Shown piece after piece: positions 1-9,166 of a stretch of 20,310 nucleotides of DNA. The DNA comes from JBBPZA01 sp038199375 (GTDB lineage: Bacteria; Actinomycetota; Thermoleophilia; Solirubrobacterales; Solirubrobacteraceae): assembly GCA_038199375.1 (NCBI GenBank), contig JBBPZA010000116.1, positions 1 through 20,310 on the forward strand, read 5' to 3'. Below the pieces are notes generated by a model, which was given only the letters and a program-made list of their open reading frames with translations, did not search any database and was not told where the DNA came from. The translations under genes and the position numbers were made by a program. Within the stretch, counting starts at the first letter, position 1. Every line of letters begins with the position of its first letter.

Positions 1-317
1 CCCTCGCGCCAGGCCACCACGTCGGCATCCGCTCCGACCGCGAGCTCGAGCTCCTCGGGGCTGATCGCCCCCATCACCAGCAGCCGCGCAGCGATGCCGG
101 CCGCGCGGAGCTCCACGGCCTCCTCCGCCCCGGCGACGGCGAGCCAGCTCGCCCCGCCCTCGAGCGCCGCCTGCGCCGCGTGCGCCGCCCCGTGGCCGTA
201 GCCGTCGGCCTTGACGACCGCGCACAGCGCCTCCCGACCGCGCAGCTCGCGGCGCAGGCGCGCGCAGTTGCGCTCGATCGCCGCCAGGTTGATCCGGGCG
301 AGCGCGCGAAGGGCCAC
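1..317 (-). CDS. alr: Alanine racemase, N-terminal part (runs off the left edge)
   Basis: Alanine racemase is a pyridoxal-phosphate enzyme that interconverts L- and D-alanine for peptidoglycan. Only about 105 N-terminal codons are inside the window. The decisive motif is VVKADGYGHG at roughly residues 32-41, whose lysine forms the Schiff base with PLP. It is preceded by the typical family opening ARINLAAIERN. I chose the GTG at 315-317 because it sits just ahead of the conserved start and has an AGGGA about 10 nt upstream; an in-frame TTG about 8 codons earlier is possible. The gene lies 37 nt downstream of nnr on the same strand, so it is probably the third gene of acpS-nnr-alr. The family assignment is firm; the C-terminal domain cannot be checked. 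Confidence 0.93.
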   Translation of the reverse strand, partial: MALRALARINLAAIERNCARLRRELRGREALCAVVKADGYGHGAAHAAQAALEGGASWLAVAGAEEAVELRAAGIAARLLVMGAISPEELELAVGADADVVAWRE

Positions 318-354
318 GGCTAGCGAGTCCCTCGCAGACAAGCCGCCCGCGACA

Positions 355-1938
355 CTACGGACGCCCGTGGGCGGTGTGGGGGCCAGCCGCGATCGGCTCG
401 GGCATGGCCGCGTGCCGGCCGGCCGCGATCGCCTCGGGCAGGTCGGCGATGACGTCGCGGGCGACCACTCCCTCCGGCGCACCCTGCTCCCTGGTGGCGA
501 TGCGGCCCGCCTCGGCATGGACCCAGACGGCGGCGGCCGCGGCGGCGAACGGCTCGAGGCCCTGGGCGAGCATCGCGGCGACGACGCCCGCGAGGACGTC
601 CCCCGTGCCGGCCGTGGCCAGCGCCGGGCTCCCGCCCGCGCTCACGGCGACCAGACCGCCGGGCTCTGAAACCAGGGTGTCGTCGCCCTTGAGGACGACG
701 ATCGCCCCCGATCGGCTCGCCGCCTCGCGCGCACTCTCCAGCCGCCTCGCCTCGACCGCCGCGCTCTCGACCTCGAGCAGGCGCCCGAGCTCGCCGGCGT
801 GGGGCGTGAGGACGGTCGGAGCGTCGCGCGCGGCGAGATCCTCGAGGCGCCCGGCGTGCGCGTTCAGGCCGTCGGCGTCGAGAACGATCGGCGACCGCGC
901 TTCGCGCGCGACCCGGCGCGCGAAGGCGAGACTTCCCTCGCTCCGCCCGAGCCCGGGGCCGAGGACGAGTGCGTCAGCCCGCCCGCTGTGCTCGAGCACC
1001 TCCGGGGCAGCCGCCTCGGTCAGCGCGCCGTCCTCGTCGGGCAGCGCGACCGTCATCGCCTCGAGCAGGCGCAGCTCGAAGACGAGGCTCAGCGACGCCG
1101 GGACGAGCGCGGTCACGTACCCGGCGCCCGCCCGCATCGCCGACTCCGAGGCCATGCACGGCGCGCCGGTTAGTCCGGTCGAGCCGCCCGCGACCATGAC
1201 CGCGCCCGAGCTGAACTTCGTCGAGGCGGCGGCGCGGCGCGGGACGAGGCCGACGACCAGCGGACCGATCAGGCCGACGTCGACCTCCGCCTCGGCCGAC
1301 GCTCCCTCGGGGATCCCGATGTCGACGACGTGCACGCGGCCCGCGCGGTCCTTGCCCGGTGCGATCCAGAGCCCCGGCTTGGCGGCGTGGAAGGTCGCGG
1401 TGGCGCTCGCGCGAATGGCGCTGCCGGCCACCTCGCCGGTCGAGGCGTCAACGCCGCTGGGAACGTCGGCGGCGATCGCCGGCGCCCCGCAGGCGTTGAT
1501 CGCCTCGATGGCGCTCTTCGCCGGCTCGCGCGGCTCGCCCTCGAAGCCCGTCCCGAGGATCGCGTCGACGATGGCCGCCGCGCCGTCGAGCGCTCCGGCG
1601 GCGAAGGGCGCGGGCAGATCGTCCGGGAGCCGGTCGAGGTTCGCTTTCGCGTCGCCGCGCAGCTCGCTCAGCTCACCGACGCCGAGCACCGCGACCTCGC
1701 GCCCACCCTCGCGCAGCAAGCGCGCGGCGACGAGCCCGTCTCCGCCGTTGTTGCCCTTTCCGCAGACGACGGCGACGCGCCCCTCGGGGGCTACCCGGTC
1801 TACCGCGCGCGCGAGCCCCTCCCCCGCGCGCTCCATGAGGTCGAGCGAGGGGACCCCGCGCTCCTCGATGGCCCATCGGTCGGTGGCGCGCATGCGCTGC
1901 GCGTCGGGAAGGGGAGCCAGCCAGGCGGGCAGCCTCAC
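355..1938 (-). CDS. nnr: Bifunctional NAD(P)H-hydrate epimerase / ADP-dependent dehydratase
   Basis: This 527-residue protein repairs NADH and NADPH that have become hydrated: the epimerase half interconverts R and S hydrates and the dehydratase half restores the cofactor using ADP. The N-terminal YjeF_N domain (about residues 10-215) has the signature GKGNNGGDG at 60-68. The C-terminal ribokinase-like domain (about 235-510) has LGPGLGR, the PTVLTPHAGE stretch and AGTGDVLAG at about 443-451, with Asp447 in the catalytic position. Length matches the fused bacterial form. Its ATG overlaps the stop of acpS by 4 nt (ATGA at 1935-1938), a sign of translational coupling. The last residues (after about 510) are a low-complexity His/Pro/Ala tail. 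Confidence 0.95.
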   Translation of the reverse strand: MRLPAWLAPLPDAQRMRATDRWAIEERGVPSLDLMERAGEGLARAVDRVAPEGRVAVVCGKGNNGGDGLVAARLLREGGREVAVLGVGELSELRGDAKANLDRLPDDLPAPFAAGALDGAAAIVDAILGTGFEGEPREPAKSAIEAINACGAPAIAADVPSGVDASTGEVAGSAIRASATATFHAAKPGLWIAPGKDRAGRVHVVDIGIPEGASAEAEVDVGLIGPLVVGLVPRRAAASTKFSSGAVMVAGGSTGLTGAPCMASESAMRAGAGYVTALVPASLSLVFELRLLEAMTVALPDEDGALTEAAAPEVLEHSGRADALVLGPGLGRSEGSLAFARRVAREARSPIVLDADGLNAHAGRLEDLAARDAPTVLTPHAGELGRLLEVESAAVEARRLESAREAASRSGAIVVLKGDDTLVSEPGGLVAVSAGGSPALATAGTGDVLAGVVAAMLAQGLEPFAAAAAAVWVHAEAGRIATREQGAPEGVVARDVIADLPEAIAAGRHAAMPEPIAAGPHTAHGRP

Positions 1939-2288
1939 GCGAGAACCGCCACGGCGGCCGCCATCTCCCGCTCGTGGCTCAGCGAGATCTTCACCTCGGC
2001 GCCGAGCTCCCCGGCCCTACGGGCGGCCTCGCCCGAGAGCCGCAGGCCGGCGGCAGCCCCGCCCTCCACCACCTCGATCTCCTGGCAGCGCAGCGCATCG
2101 AGCCCGAGCGCCTTGGTCACCGCCTCCTTTGCGCAGAAGCGGGCGGCCAAGTGCTGGCCCGGCCGCTCCCGCGACGCGGCATAGGAACGCTCTCCCTCGG
2201 TGAACAGCCGCTCCGCGAGCCGCGGCCGGCGCTCGAGGGCACGCTCCAGCCGAGCGATCTCGAGCAGGTCGATTCCGACTCCGTGCAC
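1935..2288 (-). CDS. acpS: Holo-[acyl-carrier-protein] synthase
   Basis: AcpS transfers the 4'-phosphopantetheine arm of coenzyme A to a serine of acyl carrier protein, activating fatty acid synthesis. The 117-residue length is typical. Visible motifs are GIDLLEIARLE near the start, with Asp7 as a Mg2+ ligand, FCAKEAVTKALG at about 51-62 with Glu55 as the second Mg2+ ligand, and ISLSHE near the C-terminus. The start is GTG at 2286-2288; no strong ribosome binding site is visible, but the conserved GVGID begins at residue 3, leaving little choice. It is the first gene of the acpS-nnr-alr set and is divergent from the channel-like gene at 2407. Confidence 0.94.
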   Translation of the reverse strand: MHGVGIDLLEIARLERALERRPRLAERLFTEGERSYAASRERPGQHLAARFCAKEAVTKALGLDALRCQEIEVVEGGAAAGLRLSGEAARRAGELGAEVKISLSHEREMAAAVAVLA

Positions 2289-2406
2289 GGCAGCGATGCT
2301 AACGGCCGCACCTCGTTCGATTTGCGACCGGTCCTAGCATGCAGCCGCGCATGCCCGCCACCCAGCATCAGCCCGGCCCCGCTCCTGGCTCACGGGACAG
2401 CACGTC

Positions 2407-3804
2407 GTGACGACGGGCTCGGGACCCTCCGAGGACTCCACTCGCGAGTGCATTCTCCTGCTCGGGGCTGGCTCGCTGGCCAACGCGACGCAGCGAGCGC
2501 TCGAGGCCTCGGGGGCCTCGGTCCAGCGCCTTTTCGATCCGGGCGACGAGGACATCCGCGAGGCGCTGGGCGAAGAGGTCGATTCGGTGGTCATCGTCTC
2601 CAAGGACGACCACGTTTCGCTGCGCTTGGCGCTGGTCGTGGAGAACGTGTGTCCCGGTATGCCGCTGATCGCGACCGTGCACGGGGGGATCGTCGCCGCA
2701 CAGCTCGAGCGCGTGGTGGAGAACGCCCGGGTGATGTCGAGGGCGGACATCGTCGCCCCCGCGCTTGCCGCGGTGTGCTTCGAGGAGGGCCTGTTGCTGG
2801 TCCGCCGCGAGGAGGAGGGCTTCTCCGGCGTGCGCGCCGACGAGGGGGAGCCGCAGCTGCACCCGATCGAGCCCTCCAGTCAGGGTCCCCACGAGCGGCT
2901 GCTGGCGAACGTCGGCTCGCTGATCAACCCGTTCGAGATCAGCGCGCGGATCCTGATGGCGGGAATGCTCGGATTTCTGGTCGTTCTGCTCATCGACGGA
3001 GTGGGCACGGCGCTCGTCCTCCACCAATCGCCCATAGACGCGTTCTATTCCGTGACCAAGATAATCGTCACCGTGGGTCCAAACCCCGAGGTCGACAAGG
3101 GGCCCGGCTGGTTCAAGGTCTTCTCCGCCCTGGCGATGCTCGCTGCCCTCGCCCTCACCGCGATCTTCACCGCCGGGGTCGTCGACCGCCTGCTCGACCG
3201 CCGGCTGAGCGCCATGCTCGGCTCGCGGGCCGTTCCGCGCAAGGACCACGTGGTCGTCGTCGGCCTCGGGAACGTCGGACTGCGCCTGTGCCTGCTGCTC
3301 CGCGACCTCGGAGTTCGGGTGCTGGCGATCGACGACGACGACGCCAACTACAACATCGCCCGCGCCAAGGACTACGGGATCCCCGTGGTAATCGGCGAGG
3401 GAGGAAGCCACTTCCTGCTCAGACGCCTCGCCCTCGAGCGTGCGCGCGCGCTGGCCGCCGTCACCTCCGACGAGGTGGAGAACATCGCGGTCGTCGGCGC
3501 GGCGCTGGGCATACGCGACGACCTCCGCGTGCTGCTGCGCGCGGGCCGCGGAGAGGTGACCAACGAGACCCGGTCACTCTTCAAGCTCGGCATCGTCCGC
3601 GACGTCAACCGGATCGGGGGGACGCTGCTGGCCGCCGCGGCGCTCGGCTCGGAGGCCAACGAGGCCTTCCTCCACGAGGAGACGGTTTACCTGGTCATGC
3701 CAGACGGGGAGATCGAGCGCTTCGAGGACGGCGAGGCCGAGCGCGAGGAGGAAGAGACTGCCCCAGGCGACGGTGCTGCCGCCGCGCGCGCCGGCGACGA
3801 GTAG
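2407..3804 (+). CDS. Two-RCK, two-TM potassium-channel-like NAD-binding protein with an atypical filter
   Basis: This 465-residue protein has the order RCK/TrkA-N domain (about 14-135, with LLGAGSLA at 18-25), membrane helix (about 182-204), pore-loop-like segment (about 209-230), membrane helix (about 237-259), then a second RCK/TrkA-N domain (about 279-420, GLGNVG at 286-291 followed by an acidic strand end). An acidic Glu/Ala tail follows. The layout is that of a K+ channel subunit with regulatory nucleotide-binding domains on both sides of the pore. The filter region reads VTVGPNPEVD (221-230) instead of TVGYGD or TVGFGD, so K+ selectivity cannot be assumed. The start is GTG; an N-terminal stretch of about 12 residues precedes the Rossmann fold. 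It is convergent with glmS, with a hairpin between them. Confidence 0.82.
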   Translation: MTTGSGPSEDSTRECILLLGAGSLANATQRALEASGASVQRLFDPGDEDIREALGEEVDSVVIVSKDDHVSLRLALVVENVCPGMPLIATVHGGIVAAQLERVVENARVMSRADIVAPALAAVCFEEGLLLVRREEEGFSGVRADEGEPQLHPIEPSSQGPHERLLANVGSLINPFEISARILMAGMLGFLVVLLIDGVGTALVLHQSPIDAFYSVTKIIVTVGPNPEVDKGPGWFKVFSALAMLAALALTAIFTAGVVDRLLDRRLSAMLGSRAVPRKDHVVVVGLGNVGLRLCLLLRDLGVRVLAIDDDDANYNIARAKDYGIPVVIGEGGSHFLLRRLALERARALAAVTSDEVENIAVVGAALGIRDDLRVLLRAGRGEVTNETRSLFKLGIVRDVNRIGGTLLAAAALGSEANEAFLHEETVYLVMPDGEIERFEDGEAEREEEETAPGDGAAAARAGDE

Positions 3805-3840
3805 GCCGGCGCGCGGCGCCTCCCGCGTTCCGGCTAGCTG

Positions 3841-3874
3841 GTGATCTCGTGGGCGGGTCGAGGCGCCCGCGAGA

Positions 3875-3878
<4 letters not shown>
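3841..3878. terminator. Hairpin between convergent channel-like gene and glmS
   Basis: The arms 3841-3855 and 3864-3878 pair over 15 positions with one G-U pair and an 8-nt loop. The hairpin begins 36 nt after the channel gene stop and contains the glmS stop codon (3875-3877). There is no clear T-run on either strand, so bidirectional termination is inferred from the stem and from its place between convergent genes. Confidence 0.5.
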
Positions 3879-5734
<1,856 letters not shown>

Positions 5735-5875
5735 ATCGCTGAAAACCTCTCGAAAACGAGTGAGAGCCGCGCCGGCGGCCCTCCCGCTCTCCGGGTGGAG
5801 GCGGAGCCCTGGAGGATAGCGGCGCGTCCCGCGCCGGCAGCGAGCGCGCCCGCCGCGCCACCGCTGCGACGGCTG

Positions 5876-7216
5876 CTACTCGCCCGCCTCGGCCCGCACG
5901 ACGACTACCAGTCGCCCGCAGACCGCGTCGGCCTCCTGGGCGCTCGGTGCTTCGACCATGACCCGCACGAGCGCTTCGGTTCCGCTCGGGCGGACGAGCA
6001 CGCGACCCCGGCCCTCGAGCCCCCGCTGCTCGCGCTCGATCGCCTCGCGGACCGGCGGGGCGTGCTGGGCGGCTCGCCTGTCGCGTACCCGGACGTTGAC
6101 GAGCCGCTGGGGCAGCTTCTCCATCGCCGCCCGGTGCGCTAGATCGGATCCGCGCAGCGCCTCGAGCGTCAGCAGAGCGCTCGCGATGCCGTCCCCGGAG
6201 GGCGCGAAGCCCAGCTCGATGACGTGACCGGACTGCTCCCCGCCAAGGGCCCACCCGCGGCGCAGGAGCTCCTCGAGCACGTAGCGGTCGCCGACCGCCG
6301 TCGTTGCGACCTCGATCCCCGCCTCCCGCATGGCGGCATGGAAGCCGTAGTTGGTCATCACCGTCACCGCCACTCCGTCGCCGGGCAGGCGCCGCGCCTC
6401 GCGCAGGTGCAGAGCGGCAAGGGCGATGAGCTCGTCGCCGTCGACGACGGCGCCGATCCGATCGACGGCCAGGACGCGGTCGCCGTCGCCGTCGAAGGCG
6501 AAGCCGACGTGGTGGCCGCCCGCGAGCACCGCCTCGGCGAGCCGCTCGACGTGCGTCGAGCCGCTGTCGAGGTTGATGTTGCGGCCATCCGGAACGTCGG
6601 CAAGTGTTGTGACCGAGGCGCCAAGGCGCCGGAAGATCTCGGGCGCCGCGCGAAAGGTGGCGCCGTTGGCGCAGTCGAGGAGCACGTCGAGGCCGGAGAG
6701 GTCGAGCGTGGAGAACCGCTCCGCGAGCGCGCGGAGGTAGTCGTCGAGCGTCCCGTGCAGCGCGCGGATGCGGCCCGTCCCGGCCCGCCCGGCCGGGCCC
6801 CCCTCGAGCCCCTGCTCGATGGCGAGCTCGCTCGCGTCGGAGAGCTTGTTCCCGTCGGCCCCGAAGAACTTGATCCCGTTGTCCTCGAAGGGGTTGTGCG
6901 AGGCCGAGAGCACCGCTGCGAGGTCGAAGCCGTAGCGCCGCAGGAGGAGCGGCGCGGCAGGGGTCGGCAGGATGCCCCCGAGCAGCGCCTCCCCACCGGC
7001 CGAGGCGACTCCGGCGGCGAGGGCCGCCTCGAGCATCTCACCCGACTCGCGGGTGTCGCGGATGACGAGCACCCGCGGCGCGGCGGCGCCCAGCGTGCTC
7101 GCGGCGGACCTTCCGAGGGCAAGAGCGAGGTCGGCGGTGATCAGCTCGCCGACGGGGCCTCGAACGCCGTCGGTGCCGAAGAGCTTGCGCTCGGCGGGCT
7201 CCGGCGCGCCGGTCAG
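5876..7216 (-). CDS. glmM: Phosphoglucosamine mutase, probable CTG start
   Basis: GlmM converts glucosamine-6-phosphate to glucosamine-1-phosphate. The first ATG/GTG/TTG in frame is GTG at 7072, but conserved coding sequence continues upstream: RKLFGTDGVRG, the family N-terminal signature, is encoded before it. The only plausible start giving this is CTG at 7214-7216, which forms a CTGA overlap with the rpsI stop and yields 446 residues, the normal family length. Other motifs are SASHNP (phosphoserine at about residue 106), the metal-binding DGDGDR and the C-terminal RPSGTE phosphate-binding loop. No in-frame ATG, GTG or TTG is seen in the adjacent end of rpsI. Function is firm; the CTG start is inferred. 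Confidence 0.93.
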   Translation of the reverse strand: MTGAPEPAERKLFGTDGVRGPVGELITADLALALGRSAASTLGAAAPRVLVIRDTRESGEMLEAALAAGVASAGGEALLGGILPTPAAPLLLRRYGFDLAAVLSASHNPFEDNGIKFFGADGNKLSDASELAIEQGLEGGPAGRAGTGRIRALHGTLDDYLRALAERFSTLDLSGLDVLLDCANGATFRAAPEIFRRLGASVTTLADVPDGRNINLDSGSTHVERLAEAVLAGGHHVGFAFDGDGDRVLAVDRIGAVVDGDELIALAALHLREARRLPGDGVAVTVMTNYGFHAAMREAGIEVATTAVGDRYVLEELLRRGWALGGEQSGHVIELGFAPSGDGIASALLTLEALRGSDLAHRAAMEKLPQRLVNVRVRDRRAAQHAPPVREAIEREQRGLEGRGRVLVRPSGTEALVRVMVEAPSAQEADAVCGRLVVVVRAEAGE

Positions 7217-8367
7217 CGCTTGGAGAACTGCGGCCGCTTGCGCGCCTTCTTGAGGCCGGCCTTCTTTCGCTCCTTGACGCGCGAGTCGCGGGTGAGGAAG
7301 CCCCGGCGCTTGAGCTCTGAGCGGAGGTTGGGGTCGGCCTCGATGAGCGCGCGGGCGATGCCGTGGCGCAGGGCGCCGGCCTGACTGGAAACGCCCCCGC
7401 CCTGGATCGTCGCGACGACGTCCATCCGCGACTCGTAGCCCACGGTCTCGAGCGGCTGGCGAATGTTGCGCTGGAGCGCCGGGCGCGGGAAGTGGGTGTC
7501 GAGCGGGCGGCCGTTGACCTGGTAGGCCCCGCCGCCGGGCTTGAGGATCACGCGGGCGATCGAGGTCTTGCGCTTCCCCGTCGCGTTGTAGCGCGCCCCC
7601 GCCGCAAGGTCGATCGTCGCCTGGGCGATGGTCTGAGGCTGGCCGTCCTGCGCACCGGCCTGCGTCGGAGCGTCCTCGCGGCCCTCCGCCTCCTCGCCGG
7701 TCAGGACCTCGTCGCCCTCGAGGACGATGTCGGGCTCGAGATCGGCGCCCGGGAACTCCGGCTTCGCACGACCCTCGAGCGGGTCGCGACCCTCGAGGAC
7801 GATGTCCGGCTCGAGATCGGCGCCCGGGATCTCGGGGCGCACGCGCGGCGCGGGCGCCTCGTCGAGGTCGTCCTCCTCAGCGCCGATCGCCTCGTCATCG
7901 GCCGCGGCCTCCTCGGCTCCGGGGGCGTCGCCGGAGGCAGCGTCCGGAGATGCTGACGTGAGCGCCACAGTTTCTTCAGCCGCATCGTCCTCGACGGCCG
8001 CATCGGCGGCGGACTCGTCTACGCCCTGCTCGGCGACGGGGACCTCCACCGGTGGCTCGTCGGTGCCCTGCTCGGCGACGACATCCTCCACCGGCGCCTC
8101 CGGCTGGTCGGTGCCCTGCTCGGCGGCGACCCCCGCGGTGGGCGCGGTGGGCGGCTCCCCCGGGGGCGCCTCGTTGGGGAGGTCGGCGAGGTCGGTCCCC
8201 TCGTCGCGCGCGTCCGCCGTCGACTCAGTTACGTCCGCCGCCGTCGGCTCAGTTACGTCCGCCGCCGTCGGCTCAGCCGCGTCCGCCGCCTCGACGGGGG
8301 CGTCCTGCGCCTCCTCGGGGGCGTCGTCGCGCTGGGGGTCGTCGTCCTGGGGCGGGGTCTCGGCCAT
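7213..8367 (-). CDS. rpsI: 30S ribosomal protein S9 with a long acidic N-terminal extension
   Basis: The last 127 residues (258-384) are a complete ribosomal protein S9: NATGKRKTSIARV, GGGVSSQAGALRHGIARAL, TRDSRVKERKKAGLKKARK and the conserved end QFSKR. S9 sits in the small-subunit head with its C-terminal tail near P-site tRNA. Residues 1-257 are an Ala/Glu/Asp/Pro-rich, presumably disordered extension. It contains three repeated motif types: an 8-residue EPTAADVT-like repeat, three EQG(T/V)D blocks, and two copies of a PGADLEPDIVLEG block 25 residues apart. The ATG at 8365-8367 is only 4 nt after rplM. Actinobacterial S9 often has an acidic extension of tens of residues; this one is far longer. 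An internal start near the S9 core is possible, but the frame is open and its composition protein-like. Confidence 0.93.
   Translation of the reverse strand: MAETPPQDDDPQRDDAPEEAQDAPVEAADAAEPTAADVTEPTAADVTESTADARDEGTDLADLPNEAPPGEPPTAPTAGVAAEQGTDQPEAPVEDVVAEQGTDEPPVEVPVAEQGVDESAADAAVEDDAAEETVALTSASPDAASGDAPGAEEAAADDEAIGAEEDDLDEAPAPRVRPEIPGADLEPDIVLEGRDPLEGRAKPEFPGADLEPDIVLEGDEVLTGEEAEGREDAPTQAGAQDGQPQTIAQATIDLAAGARYNATGKRKTSIARVILKPGGGAYQVNGRPLDTHFPRPALQRNIRQPLETVGYESRMDVVATIQGGGVSSQAGALRHGIARALIEADPNLRSELKRRGFLTRDSRVKERKKAGLKKARKRPQFSKR
7716..7835 (-). repeat. Two 45-bp direct repeats inside the S9 extension
   Basis: Two near-identical blocks of about 45 bp at 7716-7760 and 7791-7835 are offset by 75 bp. 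Each encodes the block PE(I/F)PGADLEPDIVLEG on the minus strand. The offset is a multiple of three, so the repeat keeps the rpsI frame and can change copy number without breaking S9. Confidence 0.75.
8221..8290 (-). repeat. 24-bp tandem repeat inside the S9 extension
   Basis: About three tandem copies of a 24-bp unit are present, the first two nearly identical and the third degenerate. They encode an eight-residue Glu/Thr/Ala-rich repeat (EPTAADVT) near the S9 N-terminus on the minus strand. The unit length is a multiple of three. Confidence 0.7.
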
Positions 8368-8371
8368 CTCG

Positions 8372-8824
8372 TCAGGTCTCCATGTCTACGGGCTTGGGCT
8401 GCTGGGCGGCGTGGGGGTGCTCGGGCCCGGCGTACACCTTGAGCTTGGTCAACTGCTTGCGCGCGAGACGGTTGCGGGGAAGCATTCCCTTCACGGCCTT
8501 GCGGATGATCTCCTCCGGGCGGCGCGCGAGCATCTCCTCGAACGTCCGGGAGCGCAGACCGCCCGGATACCCCGAGTGACGGTAGTAGCGCTTGTCGGCC
8601 CGCTTGTTGCCTGTGACCACGATCTTCTCCGCGTTGACCACGATGACGAAGTCGCCGGTGTCCACGTGCGGCGTGTACTCGGGCTTGCGCTTGCCGCGCA
8701 GGGCGTCCGCGATCTGGGTCGCCAAGCGGCCCAGGGTCTTTCCCTCGGCATCCACGAGCAGCCAGGAGCGCTCGCGGGTGGCGGCGTTGGCCACGTAGGT
8801 CTTTGAGGCGACGGTGCTCTTCAC
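8372..8824 (-). CDS. rplM: 50S ribosomal protein L13
   Basis: L13 is an early-assembly protein of the large ribosomal subunit. The 150-residue frame from GTG at 8822-8824 gives the expected family length (about 145). Recognisable blocks are the early WLLVDAEGKTLGRLA, the central DFVIVVNAEKI and TGNK, YRHSGYPGG, and KAVKGMLPRN followed by LKVYAG. Upstream in-frame codons look non-coding, and a consensus-like -10 lies about 40 nt before the GTG, so longer starts are rejected. It is the first gene of rplM-rpsI-glmM-glmS; rpsI begins 4 nt after the stop. Confidence 0.95.
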   Translation of the reverse strand: MKSTVASKTYVANAATRERSWLLVDAEGKTLGRLATQIADALRGKRKPEYTPHVDTGDFVIVVNAEKIVVTGNKRADKRYYRHSGYPGGLRSRTFEEMLARRPEEIIRKAVKGMLPRNRLARKQLTKLKVYAGPEHPHAAQQPKPVDMET

Positions 8825-8864
8825 GGCAAGAAAAGGCCACGCTCGGGGAGCGCGGCGGCCGCCC

Positions 8865-8870
8865 ATTGTA
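8865..8870 (-). promoter_or_regulatory. Candidate -10 element for rplM-rpsI
   Basis: The minus strand reads TACAAT here, one base from the TATAAT consensus and rare in such GC-rich DNA. It is about 40 nt upstream of the rplM GTG. No convincing -35 hexamer is visible at 17 nt spacing. Confidence 0.45.
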
Positions 8871-8974
8871 GGAGAGATCTCCACCGCGGGCGGGAATCGC
8901 CGCGCTCGCGACGAAGGAATAGGAGGCAGGGAACATCCAGCGAGGAGGACGACCGTTGGCGCCGGGACCATTTG

Positions 8975-8980
8975 TATACT
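8975..8980 (+). promoter_or_regulatory. Candidate -10 element for the riboswitch / M23 peptidase transcript
   Basis: The plus strand reads TATACT in an otherwise GC-rich gap. A start site about 7 nt later would put the transcript start just ahead of the c-di-AMP riboswitch. A TTGGCG lies upstream but only 13 nt away, so the -35 is uncertain. Confidence 0.45.
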
Positions 8981-9011
8981 GCCGCCGCGAAGCTTCAAGC
9001 CAGCCGAGCCC

Positions 9012-9150
9012 GTGCGACCTCACCGACAGGATCGCCCGGGACGGGGGACCCATTCGGTCGTCGACCCACGACCGGGGGCGAGTCCGGGCCCGAGCGCCCG
9101 GTAGCGCTGCCCTTTCAGCGCGAGCCCGTCAGCTAACCCCGTAGGCGCAA
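9012..9150 (+). ncRNA. Cyclic-di-AMP riboswitch (ydaO-yuaA class)
   Basis: The plus strand holds the hallmark conserved blocks of the ydaO-yuaA riboswitch in the right order: GGGGGACCCA at 9043-9052, a GGGGCGAGTCC block around 9074-9084 after a short hairpin, a GGTAGCGCTGCCC block near 9100-9112, and CCGTCAGCTAACCCCGTAGG at 9126-9145. The last block is nearly identical to the B. subtilis ydaO core. The aptamer binds two c-di-AMP molecules and usually turns expression off when the ligand is abundant. Here its 3' end is about 16 nt before the TTG start of a secreted M23 peptidase, and the GGAAGG ribosome site (9157-9162) follows directly. Control could therefore act on translation initiation; that part is inference. 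Cell-wall hydrolases are known actinobacterial targets of this class. Confidence 0.92.
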
Positions 9151-9166
9151 GCAAAGGGAAGGCGAG

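Noticed and set aside
374..2203. Long plus-strand frame of 609 codons opposite nnr and acpS
   Set aside because: Low-complexity Arg/Ser/Pro/Ala composition; antisense of two clearly recognised genes in GC-rich DNA.
5735..5875. glmS ribozyme upstream of glmS
   Set aside because: The conserved ribozyme core was not recognised; the element is known mainly from Firmicutes.
8372..8998. Longer L13 start giving 208 residues
   Set aside because: The added N-terminus is not L13-like and would run over the probable promoter at 8865-8870.
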